NCBI GenBank assembly: GCA_023238725.1 | Contig: CM041548.1 | Location: 12,796,252 to 12,860,251 of the forward strand | DNA from: Scortum barcoo | Taxonomy: Eukaryota; Chordata; Actinopteri; Centrarchiformes; Terapontidae | Length of the DNA stretch: 64,000 nucleotides | Direction: 5' to 3' | Part shown: piece by piece, positions 1-13,300 of the stretch | How positions within the stretch are numbered: the stretch's first letter is position 1 | How the letters are laid out: each line of letters begins with the position of its first letter | Notes under the pieces: model-generated | Database searches by the model: none | Seen by the model: only the letters and a program-made list of their open reading frames with translations | What the model was told of the DNA's origin: nothing | Position numbers and translations under genes: made by a program

Positions 1-494
1 ATCTCTAGTAATTGGACTAATTCCTTATGTGCATTTCTCTATAGATTATCAGTTGTCATCTTCTCTCTTTATTGGCATCCTAAATGCAAAGACAGGGCTA
101 ATAAAAAGGTAATAAAAACAGATCTGCTTCGGTGATGATGTGATAATGCACAGTCTGGCAGCGACTCTGCAGGCGAGAGGGGGAGGGCTGCTAAGTAAAA
201 CGACATCACCTTAGATTGTGAAAAACTACAACTTCACTACAAGTACTTCAGCTTGGAAACAGTGCTCACGTGTGAAAGCATAATTACTGTTCTTTTCATG
301 ATTAAGTGTGTCAGGAAATCAAAGCCTGTAAAACAATCGTAGTCAAACTTGTTTAACAAAATCATCCAGATTCCTCAAAAATAAAGAATTGACCCTGAAG
401 TTCTGCCGATACGTCAAGGCTGGGCCACATCTCTTTAGTTGTAACACATGAGGAGACAATCAGGCATGCATGAGAGAGACTGGAGCATAGCAGT

Positions 495-518
495 ACACAC
501 ACACACACACACACACAC
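495..518 (+). repeat. (AC)12 microsatellite
   Basis: Pure AC run. Confidence 0.95.
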
Positions 519-894
519 TTACTTCAAGGTCCCAAGGAGCAGGTAAATATTGAGAAATCAGCATGGGAACAATTTGCAGTGACATGACTGTTTTTGTAAG
601 AGCTGCCACCGCGCTAAAGGCTGAGTAGTAACTTGAGCCTCTGATTTAGCCCACGGTCTGCCCAGAGGAGGCTTGTGTGTGAGTGTAAGCCAGGGTACAC
701 TATGTTCCCAGGCGTGCTGAACTATAGAATACTCACTGGTACCGTGCCATAGTGGGCAAATGAGGGCTTACGTAAGTTAAAATTAGACTGATTGCCCCGA
801 TTGAAGGAGAACGAGAAGGGAGCCGGAGAGATTCAGGGAGGGAAAAGAGGAAACAGAGATCCAATAGAGGGAGAAAAAGCAAAGAGATTACAGC

Positions 895-975
895 AGGATG
901 TCCCCATTCATCCCTTTCTAATCCACCTTTCATCCATCCCTTCCTCCCTCCATCCCTTCCTGCTACCCCCCAGCC
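895..975 (+). repeat. pyrimidine-rich CATCC/CTTCC tract
   Basis: Repeated CATCC and CTTCCTCC words with few purines. It generates small open frames on both strands. Confidence 0.7.
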
Positions 976-3805
976 ATCTACCCTTCAAAGGGCTGCTCTA
1001 ATGTCTAATATTACACATGCCACTGTAGCTGCTGGAGCATTGATTATCTCAGAGAGAGAGTGAGAAATTTTGACAATCCCGTCAGCCAGCAATCCTTGGG
1101 AAAAAAAAAAAAGAGGAAACGGAGGAAGAAGAAAGAGAGAGGATGAAGGGCCATTTGTGATTTTCTTTCTAACACATAAAATGAAGCAAGATGGGAAATG
1201 GGAAGAAGGTGGTGATGAAGGGACAGAGGGACAAAGTCTGCCAGAGCCAGACCACCGTGTGCTCGAGTGGCACAGCTGTGGACAGTTGACAGCGATTCCA
1301 CACATGCACATGGACCCTGTCAATCACAGACAGGGCGACCTCTGGCTCTCTTCTTCAGGCCCCATCTTATCAACACCTTTCCAGCGATGGGCGTTTCCAT
1401 GGGAACTGCCACGATGGCAGGACTCCTCAAAATGTGGTCGTCTCGGCTCACGCTGTGGGGGCGAGCATCTCCCCCTGCCAAAGTGTCACTGAGCAAGACA
1501 GAGACAACGAGCTCCGAGGATGTTGATCAGTAACTGACCCTTATCTCCGACCTCTCCCCATGGAGGGATGCCGGCAGAAACAGAATTTCTCCTTCACACT
1601 TGGTCAATAATTCAATGGCTCCCAGTGTGGGAGAAAAATATCACAAATAGAAACCTCCAACCCCAACTGGCTCCTTGAAGCAGTTTACTGCCAGCCAAAG
1701 CACATTGGCAGGGTGCAGAGTGCAAGAAATTAGATGACTAAGCATGTGCGTGTTCGCGTGCACAGAGCTGACAACGGCTGATTTATTAAACCACACATCA
1801 ACTCATTTGCGCAGAAAACACTTATAATAGATGCAAAGGAAAATACTTTAAATGCCAATTAGGCAGGACTGATTGAGAAAAGCGGTCTCCAATGCAGGTT
1901 TGATTTATTGAGTAAGCTGTTGGCTCAGCATATCAGCATGTTTCAATTCTTTGAGTATATCAAATATTGATGAATGGTATGTACAAGTGCAAGCAACAGA
2001 ACAGCAGAGCGGGCAAATGAAGAGATGCAAATGTTAAGACTTAAACTCAACAAGATGACTCGGGATGACTTGGTAAACGCTTGAGAAAACATTTGTATTT
2101 TGTATTTGGCCTTTGCGTTAATGGGTGAAATCTAGCTTGAAACAAGTAACCGACACCAGATACGAAGCCTGGTTTGGATTCTAAAGTAAGGCACGAAGCC
2201 TGGTTTCAATTCAACGTGAAGCCAATCCTCTGATTATGTGGACATTTTAAAAGACGTAGTCCACTTTTAGCAAGTTTTCCACTTTGAGCCAAATATAGCA
2301 TCCGAGTTAAGTCCTTCAATGAATTAGCGGATGGAATGACACGCTGAATGGCTGAGCACCTTAGCGTGAGAAGGCATTTAAATGACATGTATGTCTGCAG
2401 CCCTGAGGTCTCATACTGTACACGGCGTCCCTTGTAGACGATGCCCGAGTCCTCCACAGTGAGGCTCTTGGCTGCTACAGCATGTGTGGCAGTTTCTGTG
2501 TGGTTCAGTTTCAGACCTTCGTTGTACCGCCGTAACCCGATATTTGAATACGGCCAGCGAGTGTAACATGAGCCAGAAGTCGCCCGTGTTGATTTGTGCA
2601 AATGTGTCAACCTCTGACTTTTAAAGCACTGTGCACTCATGACACTGTGAAGTCCTTTGGCTACAGGCGATCAAAAGCAATGCCAAAAATGCAGTATTAA
2701 TTCGGAAAATAATTGTGCGTCTTGATCGATTCATTCATTTCCAAACTCCAGACACACATTACCGCACTAGAGAGACTTGAGAGAATGAGAAGGAGACAGA
2801 CTGAAAGCCCGGCAAATAGCAAGAAAAGAAAAAAGCGATTAAGAATAATTGTATATTATTCAAATAAACATGCATTGAAAATCTCTGTTTTATTTCTCAG
2901 ACTTATGCAGAAATATATCTCAGTCCTGAGCTTGTCCGCAGCGCCGGTCTGATAGATGCTGGCGTGAGGCTGCGCTCGAGTCAGACTTTGTGTTCCCTCC
3001 CATGGTAAAGGTTATTGTGTGAGGAGAGGAGCACTGATCCAGAGTCTGTACCTTAGGGGCTGTATTAATTGGCTCCAGATGGCCCACATGGTCCTGATAA
3101 AAGACTACCTGTGTGCGCATGTTCAAAGCGTGTGTGTCTCAAGTCCATTTTGTCTAAATCAGAGCAACAGAAACGCACATGTTTATGTACAGAAGAGTAT
3201 GAGTGTTTATATGCTGAGATTAAGCCTCACAAAATGTGCATGTGTTTAATCAGCGTCTCGGCCCACTCGTCCATCTATATTTATTTCTGTGTGTGTTGTC
3301 TGGCAGTCTGTTCAGATAAAATCTATCAGCAGATAAACGAGAGAAAATAAATTGTGTGTATGCACAATGATCACACTGTAATTGACACCATGTGTATGTG
3401 TGAATGCGAGCATTAAAGCTTGTGTACAAAACAGACAAAGCTCCAAGGTTACTATGTTTTAGCATCGACACAAGACTTTTCTTGTACTGCAATTATCAGT
3501 GTTATTTCACTGTATAACTTTTGCTTTGACGCATTACAAGCATGTGCATCAAATTAATCAGTCAGCCTTTACAGATGCTACCGCTCAGACTGTAGGTAGC
3601 TGCTGTCAGGTTTCAAAGTGCATCAACATATATTCAACTTGAGCACACAAAAATGTTTTTTGGGGGAGCAAAAGAGCAACACAAACACTAAAACGGATGA
3701 TGTGTGGTCACCGTAAACAGTCGTAAATGAGCTCTAACCTCGCTCACTGTGTTTATTGCTCTTCTGTCTCTGTGCATTTCGGAGAGGGATGGCACTGAAG
3801 TGAAC

Positions 3806-3827
3806 TGACCCTCTGACCTTGTGACCT
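3806..3827 (-). promoter_or_regulatory. candidate retinoid-type response element: three half-sites, DR2-DR2
   Basis: On the minus strand AGGTCA, AGGTCA and GGGTCA follow each other with exactly two bases between each pair (plus-strand half-sites at 3806-3811, 3814-3819, 3822-3827). DR2 spacing is a known RAR/RXR arrangement. Two hexamers are perfect and one has a single change. Function is inferred. Confidence 0.4.
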
Positions 3828-4221
3828 TCGCATATGCAAACAGCTCGTTGCGCAGCCCCCCAGCCGCATGCACACCGAGCGTGTGCACGCCAAACACAAA
3901 TAAACGCCACCATCAGTCAACGAGCCACGGCTGCTTGCTATATTGGACCAGACACAGTAGTGTGTATTCATGTATATACTGCAGAATTTCTGCTTATTTT
4001 ATCAGCATATGGTTTTAACGCTCAACTGGCTTGCGTTGACATCAAGATAAATAGAGTGTTATTCAGAGGTGTGATAGCGAATGTCTGTGTGTACATCGCA
4101 GTTCGGCCGTGACAGCTATATGCTCCAAGCAGTCACAATAAGGGCAATATTCAGTTGAGATTAAAGATATAGCTGGGCCTGTGTGCATATTTAAATATAA
4201 CCTTGGTTTTTTACTCTCCAC

Positions 4222-4246
4222 TTTTTTTTTTTTTTTTTTTTTTTTT
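4222..4246 (+). repeat. poly-T (25)
   Basis: Uninterrupted T run. No adjoining SINE/LINE body was recognised, so it is not called a retroposon tail. Confidence 0.9.
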
Positions 4247-4707
4247 CAAATGAAACAATGAGAGGGGAGATGGCCTGATAGGCAGATGTGGAGAGAAAAG
4301 ACATCTTGACAATAGATCAAGCTTAGCTGTATCTCTGTGAATATATAAATGCTATATTAGGTCAGATGGAAGTCAGCCATTGTCCCCTTTGTCACCTTAA
4401 AAATGCTAATGTACAAAAGTGGCACTATACTTAAGCGAAATGCCAATAAAATAACTTCAAAACACCGGCAGAGCTTCACCCTGATGTAGCCGGAGGTTTT
4501 GAACTTGTGGTGGATTACATGGCAGAAAAAAAAAAAAAATAAAAAAGAATTTAACAGGACTTCCTGCTCTGCTTCCCTTTTAGCCATGGCCAGAAAGAGG
4601 AGATAAAACGCTGCACTTAAATGTAGGCTTTGTTAGCAGTCAAGGTCCACTGCTCAGGGCTACTCCCCCCCCCAACCCCTCACAACACATGCTGAACTTA
4701 AACCCTA

Positions 4708-4720
4708 TGACCTCTGACCT
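4708..4720 (-). promoter_or_regulatory. candidate DR1 nuclear-receptor element
   Basis: TGACCT C TGACCT on the plus strand, which is AGGTCA G AGGTCA on the minus: two perfect hexamers with a one-base spacer. DR1 is the layout bound by RXR heterodimers, HNF4 and COUP-TF. It lies 0.9 kb from the DR2 triplet. Confidence 0.4.
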
Positions 4721-5108
4721 TGCAGTCCTTCTTAAATCACCCCTGGGAGAGGCTGACCACAGCAAGGTTGGGTCAATAAACATCAGAGATGGTTCTGTAT
4801 GCGCTTGGCAATCAGTCTAATTAAGCCGAAGTCCCGTATGTAGACCTTTAGAGACCTTGAGTGGACGAAAGGCCCTGGGGCTAGAGACACAGAAGGCCAT
4901 GGCTCAAACACAAGAAAGTAGGTAAATAAACTGAGCGGTAAACATTAATTTTCTTATTTTTACTACCATAACGAAGGCAAATTATAATTACTTAATGATT
5001 TCTAGTCTAAAGCATTTTAGTATCCTGGGGTGCGGCTATTAGGGAACTTGGCAGACAGAATTGAAAGAAACTGAAGCACACGTGTACACACAAGTATGGT
5101 GATCTAAG

Positions 5109-5156
5109 CACACACACACACTCACAAACACACACACACACTCAAACACACACACC
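5109..5156 (+). repeat. imperfect (CA)n
   Basis: CA runs broken by CTCACAAA and CTCAAA. Confidence 0.9.
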
Positions 5157-7529
5157 TACAGCTCCAAACTGATCAATCTCTCACCGGTGCGTTTCCAATT
5201 TGCAGAAGATTCCCAGGTTGAGAAGACCGGGCGGACGCTTCCAATGGGTCACTGCACTCGGCAGCGGAGCACCACTTACTATACTTTTGAAACACTTTTC
5301 TTCCCACGCACAACCTCCAACTGAGCTCTGACTTTAATAGCACAGCAAGGTGTAATGTAGCTTGCCTTTGGCTTTGTCCAGCTTTAAAAAGGAATACTTT
5401 CTGGCTTTTACTTCGGTGCATAACTTGACACACAAGGCTATGCTTCTCGCTGAGAGTCGTCATCTCACAGTGAGATATTCTTAAGACTCGTCTTCCTATT
5501 TTAACATACTGATACATTATTCTGAGTCATCTTGTGAGCTTGGCTTACAATAGATATTTTTGCAGCTAAAAAAAGGACATGAACTGTCAAAAGACTTGTC
5601 TGACTTTAGAATGGCAGCCCCAGTTGTTCCAGAGATAGAAAGAGTGTGAGACAGAGTTCAGCAAATCCCGAGAACCATTTAGAGTCTGTTGCATTATGCC
5701 AGAAGAAGCACCACGCAAACCAGTTGTAACACGGCTAATCTGCACTACGATCACAGCGCTAGCACTTGTGTTTGACAGTGATTATGGGAGCGAGTTTGTG
5801 CGCTGAGTGACATTATGCACTGTGGTGGATGGCTAATTCTCCTTCACCCTGCCATTTCAGCGGAGCGGAAGGCTTTCATAAAGCTGCAGCGAAGCAGCGA
5901 CAATGAGGGGAGAGTTTAGAAGAGATTTTGGAGACTGACGTGCTGGTATGCAGGGGTAAGTCACTAACAGACTGAGAGAGGAAGAGCGAGACAGTAAGAA
6001 AACAAAGAGAGAGAGAGTTTAAGGTCTACTGGAATAAGCGATGACAAAGTGTTTAATGGTGTTCCAACATTTTTTTTTTTTAATCACAATTTTAAGGAAA
6101 AAAAAAAAAAGGCACCCAAAGCCACCATTTGACTGCACAGCCACAAGATTCAAGTTGACTGGCTCAAAGCTCAGCGGACTATGTGCCTGCTCTCTAATAA
6201 GCTCAATGTATGCCTACTTGTTTGTGCATGAGAGAAGTCCTCTATGTGTGAATACAGCATTAGGTTCAATTGTACAGCTAGAAGTTGCACTGCGTATAGG
6301 TTCCCTCACAGAACCATCTAAAGTAAATCAATACACACATTATTAACACACACATTTGGAGTGTAAAAGTGCGTGCAGGCCTGCGCGCACATGCATGTAA
6401 TCCCTCATAAATGGAAATGGTGATTATGCATTACTGACAAGAGTCATTGGTTGGTTACGCTAGACAAGACGAGTGTGTGTGTGTGTGTCTGTGTGTATAC
6501 ACACTTGGCATTCATTAAGTCGAAACAAAACAAGCGGCAGCAGCTGAGTGTGTGAGTGTGTGTCTTGGCTGAGACAACAGAGAAAACAGATTCAAAGAGA
6601 GCCAAAAGTGGGGTTCAGTGAAGAGAGAGTGAGAGAAAAAAAAAAAGGAGAGAAAAAGAAAAGAACAGAAAAGAGAGGATGCCGAAATTAAGTTAAGAAG
6701 TCTGTTTAAGAGGGCCACTCAACTTCTGATCCGCACACACACTCCCCACACTTTTGTGGCGCTTTATAAGTTTGTCTTCAGTCTTCTAAACTCATGCTCA
6801 TTTGAACTAATGGCTGAGTCGCCAGGGGCAACCCCAATGAAAACCTCTTGCGAGCATTAATCAAATGAGCTGAAATAAGATGCATCATGATCTACTTCAT
6901 TCTGGTTCTGATTTAATCCAAGACTCTGAAAATCTCAGATCACACCAGATTACGTGCTCGATATTTTGCTTCACATTTAGAGGCTACAAAATGACCGGAC
7001 TAATAACGTTGAACACAAATTAAAATCACAGTTGTGTACCTGCTCCAAAGTGTACACCGAAAGAGCATCCCGATCATGAAAGAGAGACCTGCGCCAGAGT
7101 CGTGTTTGGATCGGGCCCATGAGAAAAGTAATACTAAATTAAAATACCAGCAAGCGAATTGCTCATTTGATTTACGACTTAAGAAGATGCTGACTAAATG
7201 CCAACATTATGACAGCTCATTGGAGGGGAAGTTTCTGTAACATGTGTTATGAGTGAGCTGAAGACGTCCTTCAGGGGCAATGCAAAAGCACTGTATTCGA
7301 CTGCAAAACAACAGAGGAAAAAAAAGGGCAAGGCTACCCCTCCACCAGCCAGGACAACAACTTCATAGTAAATGATAGTTTAGAAATCCTGTTCTGGGAC
7401 TTGTCTTGACAACTCAGTGACTGGTAAATACGCAAATCTGGGTGAAGAACGGAGGTGCAGGAATATAACTAGGTCAGTAAACCATGGCAGTGAAGATGAG
7501 ACTGCACTGGGTTGGGAGTGAAAGCCAGG

Positions 7530-7530
<1 letters not shown>

Positions 7531-7569
<39 letters not shown>
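7531..7569 (+). repeat. (TG)19 microsatellite
   Basis: Pure TG run of 39 bp. Confidence 0.96.
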
Positions 7570-7573
<4 letters not shown>

Positions 7574-8053
7574 TCCACTTTTGGCAAGGGAACCCCATTT
7601 AGAGAATATGGTCATGCTGGTAGGAGCGGGCTACAATGAGCTGGCATGTTGGAGGGGATGTGCTGCCAGTCTCTCTACCAATCTCAGGAGCATGGGAAGG
7701 CAAACACAGAGTTGATCTCAAAGACTTCTAAAGGGGGCCGCTTCCTGCCAAAAATCACTCGCACCTGTCCTTCTGTCTCTGCCTCCCTTCCTCTCTCTCT
7801 CAGCTGCTCCTCCCAGTCTTTCCCTCTCTCCGTCTGCCCTCTATCCCTTCATCCTCTCTCTGCAGTTTGAAACTTTTTTTCCTCCCCTCCCTCAGTCAAA
7901 ATTGGAACCAGCTAGGCCGCCCGCTCCACCTCTCCATTTTGGCCGATGCCAGGTGTAAAAGCTCCTGGCATCATCTCAGTTAGTCTGTCCTGTTCAGGAA
8001 CAGTGTGGGGCAGCCATGCCAGGGCACTGGAGTCATCCTTCACACATCAGCAC

Positions 8054-8057
<4 letters not shown>

Positions 8058-8089
<32 letters not shown>
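8058..8089 (+). repeat. (CA)16 microsatellite
   Basis: Pure CA run. The TG tract at 8188 is its inverted partner about 100 bp away. Confidence 0.96.
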
Positions 8090-8093
<4 letters not shown>

Positions 8094-8187
8094 AAGCTTT
8101 TTAAGAGGGCATGAGGCACTGCCAAGTACTGGCTAGGCTTGTGTTTCATTAGCATCAGATAGGGAGCCTTTCTTCACTCAGTCCCGC

Positions 8188-8241
8188 TGTGTGTGTATGT
8201 GTGTTTGTGTGTGTGTGTGTGTGCTTGTGTGTGTGTGTGTT
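8188..8241 (+). repeat. imperfect (TG)n
   Basis: TG run with a few interruptions (TATG, TTTG, CTTG). Confidence 0.93.
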
Positions 8242-8917
8242 GAGCGCAGTAATGAAAACCACGGAGCAGGCTGGCCTCTAACTGAACTCCACTCAACACA
8301 CGGCACTACAGGCCATCGGAGCAGGAGAGAATACAAGTGTGAGCGTCCTTGTTGTACGTTTTGCCTCCCGTGCTTTTCTTCCTCAGCAGGTAGAGAGTGG
8401 AGTGTTAATGCTTTGCTAAGCCGCAGGGTCACTTGAAGTCTGTTCAACACTTTCTGTTGTCAGTCAGGCAGACAGGCCGCACCACAATTATTCTCTCTGT
8501 GTACAATCAACCCTCATTTATCCTGTCTGACTTCAAATCAACCCGTTACTAGACATTTTTTCCCCCTACTTCTTGCAGAAATACAACATTATAATTCTTT
8601 CTTTCACACTCTTCACCTTATAAATTCAAGCCTACAGGACTCTCTACGTCTCTGGAGCAGCCCGCTTAAATACTTTAATTTCTCATCAGTTACTTCCGAG
8701 GCCCACTCCTCTGTTTCAGAGCCAGGTAGATGAAAGCTTTGTAATGTACAAGCTCAGATTTGGAGGTTACAGTATCGAATGACAGCTAGGAGGACTTAGG
8801 CAGGTGCTTGACACGCAGTGAATGGAGCCTGTATGGGCTGCTCATTACAGAAGGACATCTGCTGCTGTCCGGCCCCCAGACTCCGCCCCTAGCTTTACAC
8901 TGACGCTTTGATGCCCT

Positions 8918-8922
<5 letters not shown>

Positions 8923-8957
<35 letters not shown>

Positions 8958-9024
8958 AAGACTAGCAGCAGAACAAAAACACACACACACAAGCACACAA
9001 ACACACACCCACGCTCACACACAC
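8923..9024 (+). repeat. inverted (TG)17 / (CA)n pair
   Basis: A pure TG run (8923-8956) is followed after about 22 bp by a CA-rich run (8979-9024), so the strand can fold into a long imperfect hairpin. Confidence 0.9.
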
Positions 9025-10233
9025 CTGCCACCTACAGTAGCTAGAATACAAACAGTGAGAAGAGAAATACAGGAAAAAAGGTTTATGGCTGCTTGTTCGT
9101 GATACAGAAATATAAGTGTGAATGCAAGTCAATTTTGTGTGTGTGTGGATGTGTGCGTGTGTGCAGCTTTGTGGCAGAGGAAAAAAAACATCACACCAGC
9201 CATTTTAATCTACGATACACTCTAAAGAGCGTGATTATTTGTAAATCATATTTTCCAGCTTGTGATTTCAAAACCTGCTTCATGCTGAATGCATTAGAAG
9301 CATCACATTTTCCAAAAGATCCTTTCTTCCAGTTTCCAAGAACATTTGTCTAAGAAGAAGCTGTGTTTTTTGTTTTATTTTTTTTAACCAGTCTCTCTAA
9401 CAATTACTTTTTTTTTTTTTTCACAGACCAAATCCATTTCAATAATTCACCAGTGATATAAATTCCTTCTTTTTAAAAAATAATGCCGGCCGTAAATTAA
9501 CAGCTTATTGTACTCTGCAACAACTTCAATTTTCAAACGATTCATTTGGAAATGCATGGCAACATTCCTTTAAGTGGCTAATTATAAATGACTGAAATGG
9601 CATTTGCGTTACAAGATTGGGTGTGTGCGTGGGGGGATGCTCATTAAAAGACTTTGCCGCCCTTTGCAGGGTGGCACTATTTACTCTTCTCTGTTGACTG
9701 TCATCTTCTATTACAGAACTAATGGGCAACTTGGGTTTCTCCAAACACTGAGTGAGGGAAGAAGGGAAGAGGAGGGAAAAGACAGAAATGACGAAGGGAG
9801 CGCGCTTGCACTTTGTTTGTGAATCAATGCGGCGGAGTAGCGCTGGAGCATTTTGAATTGATTTTGCTCTGGATGCTGTCAGAGAGGACACATGGGAAAC
9901 ATGGAGGAGAGAGAGAATTACACAGAGAGAGAGAGAGAACAAATGAGGGGACAAAAGTAAGATAAAGCATGCGTGTGTAAAACACAAAAGCGGTTGGAAT
10001 CATGAGGCCGCTTCTTAACCCTCAGAGCTGAGGAAATTTATCACAACTAAACCGCACTTAGAGTCTGTAACAAAGTTCCTCATCACACTCACACACTCAC
10101 AGCAGCTGCCTTTGGCCTGAACTCACACAGAGCAGACTCACAATCCTACACCGATACAAGATTCAGGGCCCTGCTCTTTAAGACCCAGTGACTCACAAAA
10201 AGGATTAGGAACCTCACACACACGCAGTCTCAC

Positions 10234-10360
10234 CTCTTTTTTGCAGGGCCGTCCTCGCCATACTTGCTGCTCCCATCCAGGCCCTGGGAGCGCAAGGACC
10301 CATCGTCTTTGTGGCCACCCTTTGACCCCGAGCCGTTCAGCTGCCCATTGGCGAGGGAAC
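10234..10360 (-). CDS. jarid2: jarid2 internal coding exon (Gly/Ser/Asn-rich linker ending GPAKKR)
   Basis: Seen: after a Gly codon shared with the upstream exon, the minus strand reads SLANGQLNGSGSKGGHKDDG, SLRSQGLDGSSKYGEDGPAK, KR. The acceptor is TCTCTCCTCAG with an ideal branch point CACTAAC 25 nt upstream (branch A at 10385). The donor is AAGAG/GTGAGA. Entry phase is 1, exactly what the exon at 18080-18206 supplies, and the exon leaves two bases. It is also 127 nt long. Known: in mammals this part of JARID2 is a poorly conserved Ser/Asp/Gly-rich linker running into a basic GPSRKR block, and GEDGPAKKR fits that position. The linker is probably disordered and carries no catalytic motif. 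The following block, with the PRC2-contacting methyl-lysine region, lies beyond the left edge. Assignment rests on phase, position and the basic terminus because the linker itself is divergent. Confidence 0.88.
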
Positions 10361-13300
10361 CTGAGGAGAGAAGCGCCAAGAGGGTTAGTGGCAAATATTT
10401 TTTTCCAGCCACCTGCAGAAATCCTGCATCATCCCGTGTGGATATTCTATGATCCCGGGGCCTTCATATCGCATAAAAATATAATCCTTGGGGAAAAAAC
10501 GATGTTTTCATCTGACAGTGTTAATAAAGCCTTCTGTTTCTGATTTAATGCAGCTGAGCAGGCTGAAGGCAGAGTCTATACATTTCTTTTGATGAGATTA
10601 TGGTAGTCCTGCTTCATGTGACAGTGCAGAGTGTGCGCAGAATGCGGGAAAAACAGGCGAAAAGAGAGAGGCTGATAAATATAGAGAGCACAAATTATTC
10701 AAGCATCTATCTAGTCTGCACAAACGCGCAGAGCCCCTGAGCCAAGAGCATCTGCAGCCAAAGCGAAAGCAGTGACATCCAGCGAATATGACTGAATGAC
10801 AAACTCGCGCGCGGTCCTTCACATCACATATTGCCTCCTCTATCGCGGCATCGTGGGAGCTGGTTCTGGAGTGAGGAGAGAGTTAGTTATTCATTCTCCT
10901 GTCCACATTTTCCGTTGTCAGATGCAACCGCTGCTCCCCCGCTGACGTACGTGATGCGTGCCCTTTGACAAAAAGGATTAAAAAGAAGTAACAAGCCCGA
11001 GGCAGCGAGAGAAGTGAACAGATATTGCCGGACTTGACAGTCTTAGCGAGTCCAATTGACAGAGTCCTAATTAAATATTTAGCAAGCAACTCAGACAAAC
11101 AAAATAAGCCCCCAGACAGATTCTTAAATCAAAAGCAACAACAGGCACAGAGAATTCAAATTAGATCAAACAGAGGAGTGGAAGTCAATGGTAATTAAGA
11201 AAGACAACCAAATTAAATAGATATCACAAAGGCCTGATTTCCTCACGGGCAGTTCTTGCGATTCTTGGAACGCGTCACACAGGCCCGACTCAACGATAGC
11301 GCGTGAGCAAAGTTATCGAGAAAACAACTGGGGAGGTTCAACGCTTTTCAGAGCTATTAAAAAAAGAAGAATGCGAGCGACAGTGAGCGATTGGAGACAG
11401 AGGGGTGGTCACGTGTTCAAAACTGTACCCCTCATGCCAGCTGAAATATCACTTTGTGGAGCTGAAAGCTGAAGATTTATATAAGTGAGTGAGCAATTCA
11501 GCAATCAAACATCTGACGCTGGCAATAATTCATCGCATTTGACCCATTTTGACCCGTTTTGACAAGTATTCACGCCTGACTAAACTTTGGTATGACAGGT
11601 TGTTAAATTATTCACCTTCATTCTGCAAAAACAAACTATGACTCGCTGAACATTCGAGCTCCCAGTGGTTTGTTTAACCGAGAACACTCGCTGTCATAAA
11701 CCCTTTCATTCACCTTTCCACTGTATGTCACTTTCTCATTGGCTGACAAATACTTAGTTCATCGCCTTCCTCCGGTGAAATTCCATTTGACTGATGCTTT
11801 CGTGGGACATGTCACTCACCCTGCACCGCAAACTCATAATAGTGGGTGTCAAAAGGAAAATAAATTAAGATAATAACGACAGTGGAGTGCGGGTTTGGAT
11901 AAGTGGCAACTTGAATGATATCCTGTTAGCAAGGAGGCTACTGTCGAACAAGCCCAGGCATTGTGTCATCTGACAAAGACGGAACGGGGAGGGGAGATGT
12001 GAGATCAAATGACAGTGTAGGAGACAGGAGGAAGATGAGCAATTGAGGAGCAGGTAAAAAAAGAGATATCAAACGTGTGATTTAACTGAGATTTATAAAC
12101 GTGCTTTGGCTGAATGAGCACACACGTCGCTACACTTTATCATTATTGTGAGGACACACAGGCTGTTGTTTTTTTTCCCCTCACACGAAGGGCAGGTCAG
12201 CACCTGAGAGCGGAGGTACAGTCATCAGGCACGCTCGCTGCGGTCAGAGAGTTAACAAGCGCCGGCGAGATGAGTAAAGCCATCGCACTGCTGGCAATGC
12301 TTTATGTTGGCGTTTGAGAGCCTCTAAGTCTATAGACACAGGGTGAATCACTGCCTTACAATGTCAGGGTTAGCACGAAGGCCTTACATCCCCGCGTCTT
12401 TAATCAATCAAGAGTTTCGCTTAGATTGCTTTGAAGTTTCCCCTTTCAAGCTTAAGTGCAATTTCATAAAATGAAAAAAACCTTCATATGGCAACAGAGA
12501 ATTCAATTAATCTCCATGTGGGAGACTGTTTTTTTTAGGATAAATTCCAAAGATTAAGACAGATTAAGATACTTTCCAGTACTTAATTTATGAGCATGAA
12601 AAAAAAAAAAAGTCTAATAGACAAATTTGGGGGAACTGATTAAAAATGATAATTAGTCGAGGCAGCATAAAAAAGGAGATGGTGGAGTCTTATCACGACT
12701 TCTGGACAATATGTTCTGCCAATGAAACTTGCACCAGAGCACAAAAAGAGAGAGGGAGAGAGAACAAAAAAATGAAATAGCTCATTAACTTTAATTGTGC
12801 TCAGAAAATGACTGACGCATGATGTCCCTGCAGAACGCAAACAAACAGGCAGAGGCCCGTTTCACCGCCCCCTCTCCTCCTCTCCCTCCCCTCACACCCC
12901 CTCCCTCCATTCCTCCAAAGGGTTGTTTGACATATGCTGGTTGCACATGAACGCTCATCTGAGGGGCAGAGCTGGGAATCTTGGGGAGGCAGAGGGCTGG
13001 CGATGGGCGAGGGTGGCAGACAGAGAGCAGAGGACAGCTGCCTTAAACTCCAGCTCCTGGTGCTGTTGGGGGCCCAACGAAAGGAGGCTGGAGCAGTGAC
13101 GGAGGTTAAGGCATGAATGAGATGGGGCCCAATAGCTGTTCCTATGGAAGGAGGGGGATCCTAATCAGATTTATGCGTGCTTTATTAAGCCCATCGCCTC
13201 GCTATGTTCACCTCAAAGTCTCGAGAGAGCAGGAGGGAGTGAGCAGAAGTACATAGCGTAACATGGCGTATCACAGGGCTGAGAGGAGCCTATTAGCGTG

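Larger units (their letters stand above)
1..10233 (-). other. jarid2: partial jarid2 intron downstream of the GPAKKR exon
   Basis: No further JARID2 exon was found. The expected PRLQAQRKF and TEDFLTFLCLRG blocks are absent on the minus strand, so this intron runs past the left edge. It holds CA/TG microsatellites, a 25-nt poly-T run, a pyrimidine-rich tract near 900-970, nuclear-receptor-like direct repeats at 3.8 and 4.7 kb, an octamer-type ATGCAAAT at 2025-2032 and a 145-codon unexplained open frame at 2206-2640. No recognised transposon or RNA gene. Confidence 0.75.

Noticed and set aside
5640..5960. Possible exon or promoter near AT-rich/GC-rich transition
   Set aside because: No open frame with splice sites and no motif beyond composition.
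1..10233. Search for the next JARID2 exon (PRLQAQRKF, TEDFLTFLCLRG blocks)
   Set aside because: No matching sequence on the minus strand, so it should be left of the window.
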